DNA from: Porphyromonas sp.
Lineage (GTDB): Bacteria; Bacteroidota; Bacteroidia; Bacteroidales; Porphyromonadaceae
Direction of reading: 5' to 3'
Assembly (NCBI GenBank): GCA_022772085.1
Contig: JALFBN010000003.1
Span: 124,001 to 188,000 of the forward strand
DNA length: 64,000 nt
Part shown: positions 54,593-63,303 of the stretch, one piece after another
Position numbering within the stretch: the first letter of the stretch is position 1
Layout: each line of letters begins with the position of its first letter
Made by a program: the position numbers and the translations under genes
The notes under the pieces: model-generated
Seen by the model: the letters and a program-made list of their open reading frames with translations, nothing else
Databases searched by the model: none
Told to the model about the DNA's origin: nothing

Positions 54593-54642
54593 ATCAAAAG
54601 AAAGAACATCCATAGTACACGACTAATTGATATAATTCTATA

Positions 54643-56712
54643 ATGGCACAAACTGGAAAAATTGGGGTAACAAGCGAAAATATATTCCCCATCATTAAGA
54701 AGTTTCTCTATAGCGAACATGATATTTTCCTTAGAGAATTGGTATCTAATGCCGTAGATGCCACTAGCAAACTCAAAACCATTGCACGCAACGATAGCTC
54801 TGTAGGAGATCTGGGTGAGCTATCTGTTCGTATTGATTTGAACAAAGAGGCAAAAACGATCTCGATTACAGACCAAGGAATCGGGATGACTGAAGAAGAG
54901 ATCAATCGCTACATCAACCAAATCGCATTCAGTGGCGCTGAAGAGTTCCTTAAGAAATACGAAGGAAATGATACTACCATCATAGGGCACTTTGGACTCG
55001 GATTCTACTCCGCTTTTATGGTTGCTCACACAGTAGAAATTGATACTCTTTCTTACCAAGCAGGGGCGACGGCCGTTCATTGGTCTTGCGATGGCTCTCC
55101 CGAATACACCCTAACCCCATCCTCCCGCACCGAAAGGGGGACAACTATCACCCTACACGTGGATGAAGAAAGTCTCGATTTCCTCGAAAAAGAAAAACTC
55201 GGAGCTCTTCTTGATAAATACTGCCGATTCCTCCCGATCCCCATTATATTTGGCAAAAAAGAGGAGTGGAAAGATGGCAAGATGGTACCTACAGATGAGG
55301 ATAATCAAATCAACGAAACAAATCCTCTTTGGATACGTACTCCCAACGATCTTAAGGAAGAAGATTATAAGGAGTTCTATAAAACGCTTTACCCTATTTC
55401 CGACGACCCTCTATTTTGGATCCATCTCAATGTAGATTATCCATTTACACTCAAAGGCATCCTCTACTTCCCCAACATAAAGCCTAATGTAGAACTCCAG
55501 AAAAATAGAATCAAACTTTTCTGCAATCAGGTCTTTGTCACAGATCATGTAGAGGATATTGTTCCCGAATGGCTTACTCTATTAGAAGGGGTTATAGACT
55601 CGCCTGATATTCCTTTGAACGTAAGCCGATCTTATTTGCAGAACGATGCTAATGCACAGAAAATTGCACGACACATCAGCAAAAAGGTATCAGACAAACT
55701 CGCTGAACTCTTCCAAAGTGATCGCAAAGCCTACGAAGAGAAATGGAACTCCATCGGTCTCTTTGTACACTATGGAATGCTCACGGACGAAAAGGCTTAC
55801 GAACGCCTGTTGCCTTCAATGCTATTCCGTGATAGTGAAAACAGACACTTTACGATGGAGGAGTACCGCTCACTTATCGAAAGTGAACAGACGGACAAAG
55901 ACGGGAATCTATGCATACTCTACGCAACCGATACTAACGAACAGTTTCTCCCATTACGTACAGCTACCGGTAGAGGCTATAACGTCTTGATCATGGATGG
56001 ACCTCTTGCGCTTCCCTTCATGAATATGTTGGAGCAAAAGAATGAGAAAATACATTTTGCTCGTGTGGATAGCGATACTTTAGATCGCCTCATCCCTCGC
56101 CAAGAAACGAAAGAGGAAGATATAGATCCAAAGAAAGAAAAACTCCTCAACAAACTATTTTCTGCAGTAGCTCCTCGGGAAGAGGGAAGAACTTACCACG
56201 TGCAAGTGGTTGCTAAAGCAGAAGAAAATCAGTCGGGGTCTCCGGCCGAATTGATTCAGGGAGAATGGATGCGACGCATGAAGGATATGAGCAAATTCCA
56301 ACAAGGAATGGGCTTCTATGGCTCTCTACCTGATAGCTACAACCTTGTGGTGAATGCCTCTCACCCAACAATTCAACATATCTTGGAACAGATTGATCAG
56401 ACTGACAGCGAACATCTTCTTTCAATACAAACCACTTTGGAGCAATTGGAGGCTGAGAGGGCAGAAGTGGTCAAGGAAATTGGAGATAAGCCCGAAGACG
56501 AAGTAAGCCAAGAAGTAAAAGATCGTAGAAGTGAGCTTACCAAAAAGATTGATAGCAATAAAGAGTTGTTTGAAAATTTGATAGAATCAATTGCCAAAGG
56601 CAATGTGCGATTGATGCAACTTTGGGATCTAGCATTGCTCAGTAGAGGCTTGCTCATCGGAGAGCGACTCCACGAATTTATGAATCGTATGTACTCTAGT
56701 ATGCAAGAGTAA
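54643..56712 (+). CDS. htpG: Hsp90 chaperone HtpG
   Basis: A 689-residue Hsp90. N-terminal GHKL ATPase: LYSEHDIFLRELVSNAVDATSK, ITDQGIGMTEEEI and GHFGLGFYSAFMVA. The middle domain has DPLFWIHLNVDYPFTLKGILYFP and LNVSRSYLQND with the catalytic-loop Arg, and the C-terminal domain ends with LLIGERLHEFMNRMYSSMQE, without the eukaryotic MEEVD. Slightly longer than E. coli HtpG (624). Downstream of the clpC-like gene and before a terminator. Confidence 0.97.
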   Translation: MAQTGKIGVTSENIFPIIKKFLYSEHDIFLRELVSNAVDATSKLKTIARNDSSVGDLGELSVRIDLNKEAKTISITDQGIGMTEEEINRYINQIAFSGAEEFLKKYEGNDTTIIGHFGLGFYSAFMVAHTVEIDTLSYQAGATAVHWSCDGSPEYTLTPSSRTERGTTITLHVDEESLDFLEKEKLGALLDKYCRFLPIPIIFGKKEEWKDGKMVPTDEDNQINETNPLWIRTPNDLKEEDYKEFYKTLYPISDDPLFWIHLNVDYPFTLKGILYFPNIKPNVELQKNRIKLFCNQVFVTDHVEDIVPEWLTLLEGVIDSPDIPLNVSRSYLQNDANAQKIARHISKKVSDKLAELFQSDRKAYEEKWNSIGLFVHYGMLTDEKAYERLLPSMLFRDSENRHFTMEEYRSLIESEQTDKDGNLCILYATDTNEQFLPLRTATGRGYNVLIMDGPLALPFMNMLEQKNEKIHFARVDSDTLDRLIPRQETKEEDIDPKKEKLLNKLFSAVAPREEGRTYHVQVVAKAEENQSGSPAELIQGEWMRRMKDMSKFQQGMGFYGSLPDSYNLVVNASHPTIQHILEQIDQTDSEHLLSIQTTLEQLEAERAEVVKEIGDKPEDEVSQEVKDRRSELTKKIDSNKELFENLIESIAKGNVRLMQLWDLALLSRGLLIGERLHEFMNRMYSSMQE

Positions 56713-56737
56713 GCAAATATACCTTTAATGACCCACT

Positions 56738-56778
56738 AGGGGCGGCCTGCACTTCAGCGCAATAGGCTGCCCCTTTTC
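56738..56778 (+). terminator. Terminator after htpG
   Basis: AGGGGCgGCCT pairs with AGGCtGCCCCT around a 15-nt loop, followed by TTTT. Confidence 0.75.
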
Positions 56779-57069
56779 GTATGCCTCCCCTACTTTTTAG
56801 GATTTAGATTCAAAAGAAGATGGACTCTCTTTTTTGATTTGCAGATTCTATAAGAGGGAATGCGGTAAACAACACTTTTGCGCTATTACCTATCACACTC
56901 CCTCTTCGCAAGACTACATTAGACACTCACTCCATACTTGAATCGGCAACCTACCGGAATACTATAATACTCAGCTATTGCGAAACATATATACTGCGTC
57001 CTAAAAGGAATTGGAACCCTTTACTGGAAGATACTAAAGATGTAAAAGCCTCATCTCGCAAAAAGGAAC
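56779..57069. other. Intergenic stretch, nothing recognised
   Basis: About 290 nt between the htpG terminator and the ftsX promoter; no frame with protein character and no strong hairpin was seen. Confidence 0.4.
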
Positions 57070-57077
57070 TAACTTTG
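57070..57077 (+). promoter_or_regulatory. -7 element of the ftsX-mnmE unit
   Basis: TAACTTTG on the plus strand predicts RNA near 57083, about 100 nt before ftsX. The small ORF 57092..57316 in the leader runs into ftsX in another frame and is not supported. Confidence 0.45.
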
Positions 57078-57185
57078 TAGCGAGGAATGGTATGCTCATA
57101 CAATGGATAGGGTATCTCTATTTCTCAGGATTAAGAAAACGGAGATTAGTAGTAAAACAAGGAACGTATTATCCTTCGAAAATAT

Positions 57186-58061
57186 ATGTCAAAATCAAAA
57201 CGAAAAAAGTACTCTTTACACACACGCTTCATTGCCATTATCAGTATCGCTTTACCCCTCTTCATCCTAGGTTGGGTGGGCATTGTGGAATCAATCCAAA
57301 AAGGAATGGAACGTGAAATGCGTGAGGGGCTGACCTTTACCATAAACCTAGACAAAGAAATGATCGGAGATAAAGCCCAAAAGCTTTGTGCCCATTTATC
57401 TCAAAATCCATATGTCAAAGAAGCTCACTACATCTCTCCCGAAGAAGCGGCAAAAGAGTTAGAGGCGGAATTGGGAGAGAATCCGGAACTCGTTTTGGGC
57501 TACAATCCGCTACTCCCCTCCATAAAACTACACCTTAAGGCCGAGTATACGCATCCCGATAGCCTCCCCTTAATAGACAAATATATAGCCTCAATTGAGG
57601 GGGTGGATCAACTCTCGTATCGCTCTGACATGTTCAGTATCGTAGATAAGCGCATGGATCGTGTTTCTTATGTTTTGCTGCTCCTAACTGCCCTACTCCT
57701 GCTGATGGCAATCATACAGATAAACAACACGACGCACCTCATGATCTACACGAAACGTTTCCTAATTCGCTCAATGACCCTTATTGGAGCACGTTTCAGT
57801 CTCATTTGTCGCCCATTCTTATTGTATAGTTTGATCAATGGTCTTTGGGGAGGATGTATCGCTATCCTTCTGCTGCTAGGCTCTCTGTGGGGTGCCAACC
57901 ACTATATGGATCAAACTCTTATGCACTACGTTTCTCCTATACATAGTGCAGTTGTTGCAATTATACTACCCCTACTCGGTATGGTTTTGTCCCTGATCAC
58001 AGCACTTTTTGCGACACGTCGTTATATCAAAATGGACGGCAGTAGGATCGTTTTAAGCTAA
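57186..58061 (+). CDS. ftsX: Cell division protein FtsX
   Basis: A 291-residue membrane partner of FtsE that links the divisome to peptidoglycan hydrolases. One N-terminal helix (IAIISIALPLFILGWVGI), a periplasmic loop of about 130 residues (YVKEAHYISPEEAAKELEAEL), and three C-terminal helices (YVLLLLTALLLLMAIIQINNT, LYSLINGLWGGCIAILLLLG, ILPLLGMVLSLITALFATRRYI) give the expected topology. ftsE is not adjacent. First gene of a tightly packed plus-strand run ending with mnmE. Confidence 0.92.
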   Translation: MSKSKRKKYSLHTRFIAIISIALPLFILGWVGIVESIQKGMEREMREGLTFTINLDKEMIGDKAQKLCAHLSQNPYVKEAHYISPEEAAKELEAELGENPELVLGYNPLLPSIKLHLKAEYTHPDSLPLIDKYIASIEGVDQLSYRSDMFSIVDKRMDRVSYVLLLLTALLLLMAIIQINNTTHLMIYTKRFLIRSMTLIGARFSLICRPFLLYSLINGLWGGCIAILLLLGSLWGANHYMDQTLMHYVSPIHSAVVAIILPLLGMVLSLITALFATRRYIKMDGSRIVLS

Positions 58062-58123
58062 ATCCTCAAGCCCTAACTCCAGTATTTATCACTATTGATT
58101 CACTTAGAATAGATAGAATCCAT

Positions 58124-58366
58124 ATGTCTTTTAGTAGAAAGAATTACATCTTGATACTTGTGTCTATCGCATTTATCATCCTTGGTTTCGTTTTAATGAT
58201 GGGCGGAACTCCTATTGACGGTGTTAAATTCAATCCTGAGGTTTTCTCCACTCGTCGGGTTGTTGTAGCACCGGCTGTGTGTCTTATCGGTTTTTTCTTA
58301 ATGATCTATGCTATTATGGCACCCGGCAAGAGTAAAGAACTTAAAAACGAAGATCCAGCAAAGTGA
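58124..58366 (+). CDS. DUF3098 family membrane protein
   Basis: An 80-residue protein with two membrane helices (ILILVSIAFIILGFVLMMGG and VVVAPAVCLIGFFLMIYAIM) and a conserved loop FNPEVFSTRRVVVAP. It is of the DUF3098 type, found in Bacteroidetes between ftsX and uppP; this position suggests a role at the cell envelope, but none is known. Its stop overlaps the uppP start (GTGA). Confidence 0.88.
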   Translation: MSFSRKNYILILVSIAFIILGFVLMMGGTPIDGVKFNPEVFSTRRVVVAPAVCLIGFFLMIYAIMAPGKSKELKNEDPAK

Positions 58367-59208
58367 GCATCTTAGAGACTATTATACTAGCTATTGTAGA
58401 GGGGCTTACCGAGTTTCTCCCTATATCTTCTACGGGACATATGATACTTGCCCAAGGAGTGATGGGAATGCAGAGTTCGGATTACAGCAAGGCCTTTACA
58501 GTCATGATACAACTTGGTGCGATCCTTTCGGTTGTTGTACTGTATTGGCGTCGCTTTTTTATACCAGGGTTACAGCAAGATGGCAGAGACCATAGCCATG
58601 CCCCACAACGTTGGAAGGAGTTTTTCCTATTCTACTTAAAATTGGTTGTTGGATGCATCCCAGCCGGCATTTTAGGGCTTTTGTTCGAGAAGCAAATCGA
58701 TGCTCTTTTGGATAGCGTTTTGGTAGTAGCGATCATGTTGCTTCTCGGAGGGATTCTCATGGTGTTCGTTGACCGTCTTTTTAGTGAGTCCCGATCTTCC
58801 AAAATCTCGTTTCAGAACGCTTTTTTCGTTGGACTATTCCAATGCATTGCCATGATTCCCGGGGTCTCTCGTTCGATGGCCACTATCGTAGGCGGACAGC
58901 AACAAGGTCTAAGTCGTAAAACGGCAGCCGAATTTTCGTTTTTCCTTGCCATCCCCACCATGCTGGGGGCAACACTCCTAAAAGCATACAAACTCTTCAA
59001 AGAATTTGGGATTTCCATTTTTGTGGACAATTGGAAAAGCCTACTAGTCGGCAATGTGATCGCCTTTGTTGTTGCCCTCCTAGCCATTCAATTCTTCATC
59101 GGATTTTTGACCCGTTATGGCTTCAAATACTTTGGATATTACCGCATCATTGTGGGAGCAGTAATACTTCTACTCTTGGCATTCGGTGTTGAACTATCCA
59201 TCGCATAA
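58363..59208 (+). CDS. uppP: Undecaprenyl-diphosphatase
   Basis: A 281-residue membrane phosphatase recycling the undecaprenyl lipid carrier for cell-wall synthesis. GTG start overlaps the DUF3098 stop by 4 nt. Motifs: AIVEGLTEFLPISSTGHMIL and FVGLFQCIAMIPGVSRSMATIVGG, the two active-site regions (with Glu, Ser and Arg), plus eight or so helices. Also known as BacA; extra copies give bacitracin resistance in other species. Confidence 0.96.
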   Translation: MSILETIILAIVEGLTEFLPISSTGHMILAQGVMGMQSSDYSKAFTVMIQLGAILSVVVLYWRRFFIPGLQQDGRDHSHAPQRWKEFFLFYLKLVVGCIPAGILGLLFEKQIDALLDSVLVVAIMLLLGGILMVFVDRLFSESRSSKISFQNAFFVGLFQCIAMIPGVSRSMATIVGGQQQGLSRKTAAEFSFFLAIPTMLGATLLKAYKLFKEFGISIFVDNWKSLLVGNVIAFVVALLAIQFFIGFLTRYGFKYFGYYRIIVGAVILLLLAFGVELSIA

Positions 59209-59232
59209 AGGGATTCTTATTCTCGGTAATAG

Positions 59233-60039
59233 ATGAATAAAATAATAGTACATACCCATACAGAGGGTTGTGTTCCCCAAGAACCCTTGACCTTGCGATC
59301 GGGCTGCATCATTGCTGTGGATAAACCACTGGATTGGACCTCTTTTGATGTGGTTAATAGGTTTCGGATCATGGTTAAAAAGGCCATTGGATTACGGAAG
59401 ATAAAGGTAGGTCATACGGGAACGCTTGATCCCAAAGCCACAGGACTTTTATTGCTCTGTACAGGGCGAGCAACCAAACAGATTGAACAGCTGATGTTGG
59501 ACTCTAAAGAGTATGTTGCCACAATTAAATTAGGTGCTACCACCCCATCGTACGACTCTGAGCATGAGGAAAATGCACACTTTACATACGAACATATAAC
59601 ACGTTTGATGGTCGAAGAGGCTTTAAGCGGATTCTTAGGAACAACATTACAAGTTCCTCCCCTATTTTCTGCCGTATCGGTTGGTGGGAAACGTGCCTAC
59701 GATCTCGCAAGACGTGGTAAGGAGTGTAATCTACAAGGTAAGCCCATTACGATAAACGAGCTAGAGATCTTGGACTTTGCCCTACCCTATATCCAAGTAA
59801 GAATCAACTGTGGGAAAGGTACCTATATCCGCTCTTTGGCTCGTGATTTGGGAGAAAAGCTGGGATCCGGAGCTTACCTTACAGCTCTGCGTCGCACACG
59901 ATTAGGAAACGTCCGTGTAGAACAAAGTTTTTCGCTCGAAGATCTCCCTACTTTTTTGTCTCATGCGGAACTGGAGGAAGAGGGCTTTGATCCAATCATT
60001 CCCCTGGAGCCTAGCGACAATACGACAAACTCTCTCTAA
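59233..60039 (+). CDS. truB: tRNA pseudouridine55 synthase
   Basis: A 268-residue enzyme making pseudouridine 55 in the T-loop. IIAVDKPLDWTSFDVVNRFR opens the fold and KVGHTGTLDPKATGLLLLCTG holds the catalytic Asp. VPPLFSAVSVGGKRAYDLARRG and NCGKGTYIRSLARDLGEKLG are standard. It has about 25 extra residues at the N-terminus (VHTHTEGCVPQEPLTLRSG) compared with the family. Downstream of uppP by 24 nt. Confidence 0.96.
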   Translation: MNKIIVHTHTEGCVPQEPLTLRSGCIIAVDKPLDWTSFDVVNRFRIMVKKAIGLRKIKVGHTGTLDPKATGLLLLCTGRATKQIEQLMLDSKEYVATIKLGATTPSYDSEHEENAHFTYEHITRLMVEEALSGFLGTTLQVPPLFSAVSVGGKRAYDLARRGKECNLQGKPITINELEILDFALPYIQVRINCGKGTYIRSLARDLGEKLGSGAYLTALRRTRLGNVRVEQSFSLEDLPTFLSHAELEEEGFDPIIPLEPSDNTTNSL

Positions 60040-60091
60040 GAGGATCTCCAATCCCCACCTATTTTTTTATAACAATTAGATTAACATAGTA

Positions 60092-61141
60092 ATGAAGCTC
60101 TCAGAATTTCAATTTGAGTTACCGGAAGAATTAATTGCCACCCACCCTGCGGAACATCGTGATGAATCTCGTCTGATGATATTGCATCGCAAAGATGGCT
60201 CCATCGAACATGGGATCTTCAAAGATATTCTCAAGTATTTCGGTAAGGGAGATACATTTGTGTTTAACAATACCAAGGTAATCCCTGCGAGACTTTACGG
60301 AAAAAAAGAAAAGACAAACGCCAAAATCGAGGTATTTTTGCTCCGAGAACTCAATGCTCAGATCAAACTTTGGGATGTACTTGTAGACCCGGCTCGTAAG
60401 ATCCGTATCGGGAATAAACTCTTCTTTGGACCAGATGACGGTCTGATGGCAGAGGTCATAGACAATACAATTAATGGAGGTCGTACCCTACGCTTCCTCT
60501 ATGATGGCAACCACGAAGAGTTCAAATCATTTTTATATGCATTGGGAGAAGCTCCACTACCCAAGTACATGAATAGAGAGGCTACGGAAGAAGACTTGGA
60601 ACGTTTCCAAACGATTTATGCCTCCGAAGAAGGGGCTGTGATTGCTCCAGCTGCCGGACTTCACTTTAGTAGAGAACTCCTTAAACGCCTTGAGATTGCC
60701 GATTGTCGCTTAGCCTATCTAACACTTCATAATGGTTTAGGGAACTTTGAAAATCAAGATATAGAGGATCTCTCCAAACACAAAAAGAACAACGAACAGA
60801 TGTTCATCGGAGCGGAGTGTTGCAATATCACCCACAAAGCAAAAGACGAGGGCAAACACATAGTAGCCGTGGGGACTTCTGTACTTCGTGCACTAGAGAC
60901 TGCCGTAAGTACCGATGGCTATATCAAAGAATTTGAGGGCTGGACGAATAAATACATCTATCCTCCCTACCCTATTGAATTTGTGACTTCGCTCATTACC
61001 AATTTCCATATGCCCCAATCACTTCTTCTGATGAATGCGGCAGCTCTCGCCGGCTATCAGCATATCATGAAAGCCTACGAAGTGGCCATTGAGGAGAAAT
61101 ACCGCTTTGGTGCTTATGGGGATGCCATGCTGATCATCTAA
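60092..61141 (+). CDS. queA: S-adenosylmethionine:tRNA ribosyltransferase-isomerase
   Basis: A 349-residue enzyme that moves ribose from SAM onto preQ1 in tRNA, giving epoxyqueuosine, then reduced by QueG (29.8 kb here). Motifs: FELPEELIATHPAEHRDESRLM, FVFNNTKVIPARLYG, EGAVIAPAAGLHFS and GTSVLRALETAVS, and FVTSLITNFHMPQSLLLMN. Normal length. 52 nt after truB and 6 nt before folK. Confidence 0.96.
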   Translation: MKLSEFQFELPEELIATHPAEHRDESRLMILHRKDGSIEHGIFKDILKYFGKGDTFVFNNTKVIPARLYGKKEKTNAKIEVFLLRELNAQIKLWDVLVDPARKIRIGNKLFFGPDDGLMAEVIDNTINGGRTLRFLYDGNHEEFKSFLYALGEAPLPKYMNREATEEDLERFQTIYASEEGAVIAPAAGLHFSRELLKRLEIADCRLAYLTLHNGLGNFENQDIEDLSKHKKNNEQMFIGAECCNITHKAKDEGKHIVAVGTSVLRALETAVSTDGYIKEFEGWTNKYIYPPYPIEFVTSLITNFHMPQSLLLMNAAALAGYQHIMKAYEVAIEEKYRFGAYGDAMLII

Positions 61142-61147
61142 CTCTTA

Positions 61148-61660
61148 ATGAATTTCATGGGAGATACGGATCCAAGAGTATTCCTATCGCTAGGTAGTAA
61201 TCTAGGGGATAGATGGCATTTGATATCTTCAGCCATTGACGCTCTGGCACAGCAGGTAGGTTCTATTGTTTCCATTGCCCCATACATAGAAACTCAACCT
61301 TGGGGATTCTCTTCAGAGTACCTATTCCTCAATACAGCCATTGAGATAAAAACCGACCTATCCCCTATGGAGTTGCTGAAGCAGACACAATCCATTGAGC
61401 ATATGTTGGGGAGGAAATACAAACATAAGGTGGGTGAAGCCTATCAAGATAGACCCATTGACATTGATATATTGCTGTACGGCGAAGAGATTGTTGACGA
61501 AAGCAATGAACTACAAGTGCCTCATCCGCTACTGCACAAACGAGATTTCGTACTCAATCCATTGTCTGCAATCGCTCCAAATGTAGTCCACCCGACGTCA
61601 CATCAGCGAATAGATTCCTTACTAACAGTTATCACAAATGAGTATAACCCACCTTACTGA
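61148..61660 (+). CDS. folK: 2-amino-4-hydroxy-6-hydroxymethyldihydropteridine pyrophosphokinase
   Basis: A 170-residue folate-synthesis enzyme transferring pyrophosphate to hydroxymethyldihydropterin. FLSLGSNLGDRWHLISSAIDAL, YIETQPWGF, FLNTAIEIKTDLSPMELL and the catalytic DRPIDIDILLYG with VPHPLLHKRDFVLNPLSAIAP are complete. Start may also be the ATG three codons later. It overlaps mnmE by 23 nt. Confidence 0.95.
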   Translation: MNFMGDTDPRVFLSLGSNLGDRWHLISSAIDALAQQVGSIVSIAPYIETQPWGFSSEYLFLNTAIEIKTDLSPMELLKQTQSIEHMLGRKYKHKVGEAYQDRPIDIDILLYGEEIVDESNELQVPHPLLHKRDFVLNPLSAIAPNVVHPTSHQRIDSLLTVITNEYNPPY

Positions 61661-63047
61661 TAATGCAACTATTTGTGCCCTTGCCTCTGGACGAGGGGGA
61701 GGGATTGCACTCATTCGGGTATCTGGGAGTGAGACTCTTCGGATTGTTTCGCACTTTTTTACGACCAAAGATGTCGAGTGGCGACCGAGACATGCCTACT
61801 ATGGTTTGTGGAAAATCCACGGAACGATCATTGACGAAGTCGTTGTTACCTACTATCGAATGCCTCACTCCTATACCGGAGAAGATCTCGTGGAGGTCTC
61901 GTGTCATGCCTCGCCATACATTATACGAACTATCATAGAGGGACTTATTAGAGAAGGTTGTCGCCCTGCCGACCCTGGAGAATATACATTGCGGAGCTAT
62001 CTTAATGGCAAAAAAGATCTCACGGAAGCAGAAGCCGTTGCAGATATTATTGTAGCAGAGAGTGCCGTCCAACATCGTATTGCTCTACAACAAATACAAG
62101 GAAGACTTCGCACAGAACTAGAGGGATTGCACAGTGCTCTCCTCAAATTTGCGTCTCTCATGGAGTTGGAATTGGACTTCAGTGAGGAAGATGTCGAGTT
62201 TGCCAACAGGGAGCAATTGCACACCTTAGCCGTCTCAATCGGTCAGCGTATTGACCAACTTATTGCTAGTTTTAATCAGGGAAAAAGTTTGCATGATGGT
62301 ATTCCCATCGCGATTATAGGTGAACCGAATACAGGTAAGAGTACGCTACTCAACGCTTTGTTACAAGAGGAGCGAGCCATTGTAAGTGATATTGCGGGCA
62401 CAACTCGAGATACTATTGAAGAACGTTTGATTATCGAGGGGGTCCTTTTTAGGATCATTGACACAGCAGGACTAAGAGAGACAAGCGATCCCATCGAACG
62501 TATTGGTATTGATCGCACCTATCAAAAGGCAGAGAAAGCCACAATTATTTTGGTACTTCTCGATGCCGTAAAAGTCTTACAAAGAGGGATAGATTCGCTT
62601 CTTGCACAGCTAGAACCCATAAAATCAGAGTCGAAGCAACAGATTATCTTGATCAATAAGATGGATCTGATCCCTGATAGCAAGGATCAAGAGCAGGCCC
62701 TTTCTTTGGTCACTTCTCATTTCCCTGAAAATTGCATCATACCATTATCGGCCAAAGAGGGACTTGGCATAAAGTCCCTTCAGGAGGCGATGCTCACTAC
62801 AAGTGGTGCATTACAAATCGGAGAAGAGGATATCTTTATCACGAACGAACGCCACCTAAAAGCACTTCAAGAGGCAAGAGAATACTTACTTCGGGTCCTT
62901 GACGCATTGGATACAGGGGTTTCTGCGGATCTAATTGTTCATGATCTACGATTTGTACTGAATGCTCTCGGTGAAATTACAGGAGACACCATCTCTGGAG
63001 AAGATATCCTTCACTCCATTTTTACTCACTTTTGCATCGGCAAGTAG
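61638..63047 (+). CDS. mnmE: tRNA uridine-5-carboxymethylaminomethyl modification GTPase
   Basis: A 469-residue MnmE (TrmE) that with MnmG makes cmnm5U34; MnmD (21 kb) acts later on the same base. N-terminal folate-binding domain (TICALASGRGGGIALIRVSG), helical domain, inserted G domain with AIIGEPNTGKSTLLNAL, DIAGTTRDTIEE, DTAGLRETSDPIERIGI and NKMDLI, and the C-terminal FCIGK with the catalytic Cys. The start lies inside folK. The gene ends before a terminator and then mobile-element DNA. Confidence 0.96.
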   Translation: MSITHLTDNATICALASGRGGGIALIRVSGSETLRIVSHFFTTKDVEWRPRHAYYGLWKIHGTIIDEVVVTYYRMPHSYTGEDLVEVSCHASPYIIRTIIEGLIREGCRPADPGEYTLRSYLNGKKDLTEAEAVADIIVAESAVQHRIALQQIQGRLRTELEGLHSALLKFASLMELELDFSEEDVEFANREQLHTLAVSIGQRIDQLIASFNQGKSLHDGIPIAIIGEPNTGKSTLLNALLQEERAIVSDIAGTTRDTIEERLIIEGVLFRIIDTAGLRETSDPIERIGIDRTYQKAEKATIILVLLDAVKVLQRGIDSLLAQLEPIKSESKQQIILINKMDLIPDSKDQEQALSLVTSHFPENCIIPLSAKEGLGIKSLQEAMLTTSGALQIGEEDIFITNERHLKALQEAREYLLRVLDALDTGVSADLIVHDLRFVLNALGEITGDTISGEDILHSIFTHFCIGK

Positions 63048-63088
63048 TCGCTGATTACCAACGATAACGAAGCATCACCAAATATCAC

Positions 63089-63118
63089 AAAGGCACTCAT
63101 TATGAGTGCCTTTCCTTT
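63089..63118 (+). terminator. Terminator after mnmE
   Basis: AAAGGCACTCAT and ATGAGTGCCTTT form a perfect 12 bp stem with a single-base loop, followed by CCTTTTGCCTTTT. Confidence 0.85.
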
Positions 63119-63233
63119 TGCCTTTTCTGTTCGTTAGGCATCGTTCGACGCTGTTCTTTCGCACATTTCTGTACCTCATTTGTACCGCAGGCTCCTCACC
63201 CGCCCGACAGCCCCTCGCGTATATACCGAGATG

Positions 63234-63283
63234 CCGGACAAAGTTGACAATGGCTGACAATAATTGACGATAGTAGACAAATA
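63234..63283 (+). repeat. Five helically phased GACA repeats before the HTH gene
   Basis: GACA/GACG cores begin at 63237, 63246, 63256, 63266 and 63276, i.e. 9-10 bp apart. The four later units read TTGACAATGG, CTGACAATAA, TTGACGATAG and TAGACAAATA. They end 20 nt before the HTH gene start, so they may be operator or iteron-like sites bound on one face of the helix. Confidence 0.65.
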
Positions 63284-63303
63284 ATGGCGAAATGATAAGT
63301 GAT

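Noticed and set aside
57092-57316. 74-aa ORF in the ftsX leader
   Set aside because: Overlaps ftsX in another frame, with no family resemblance.
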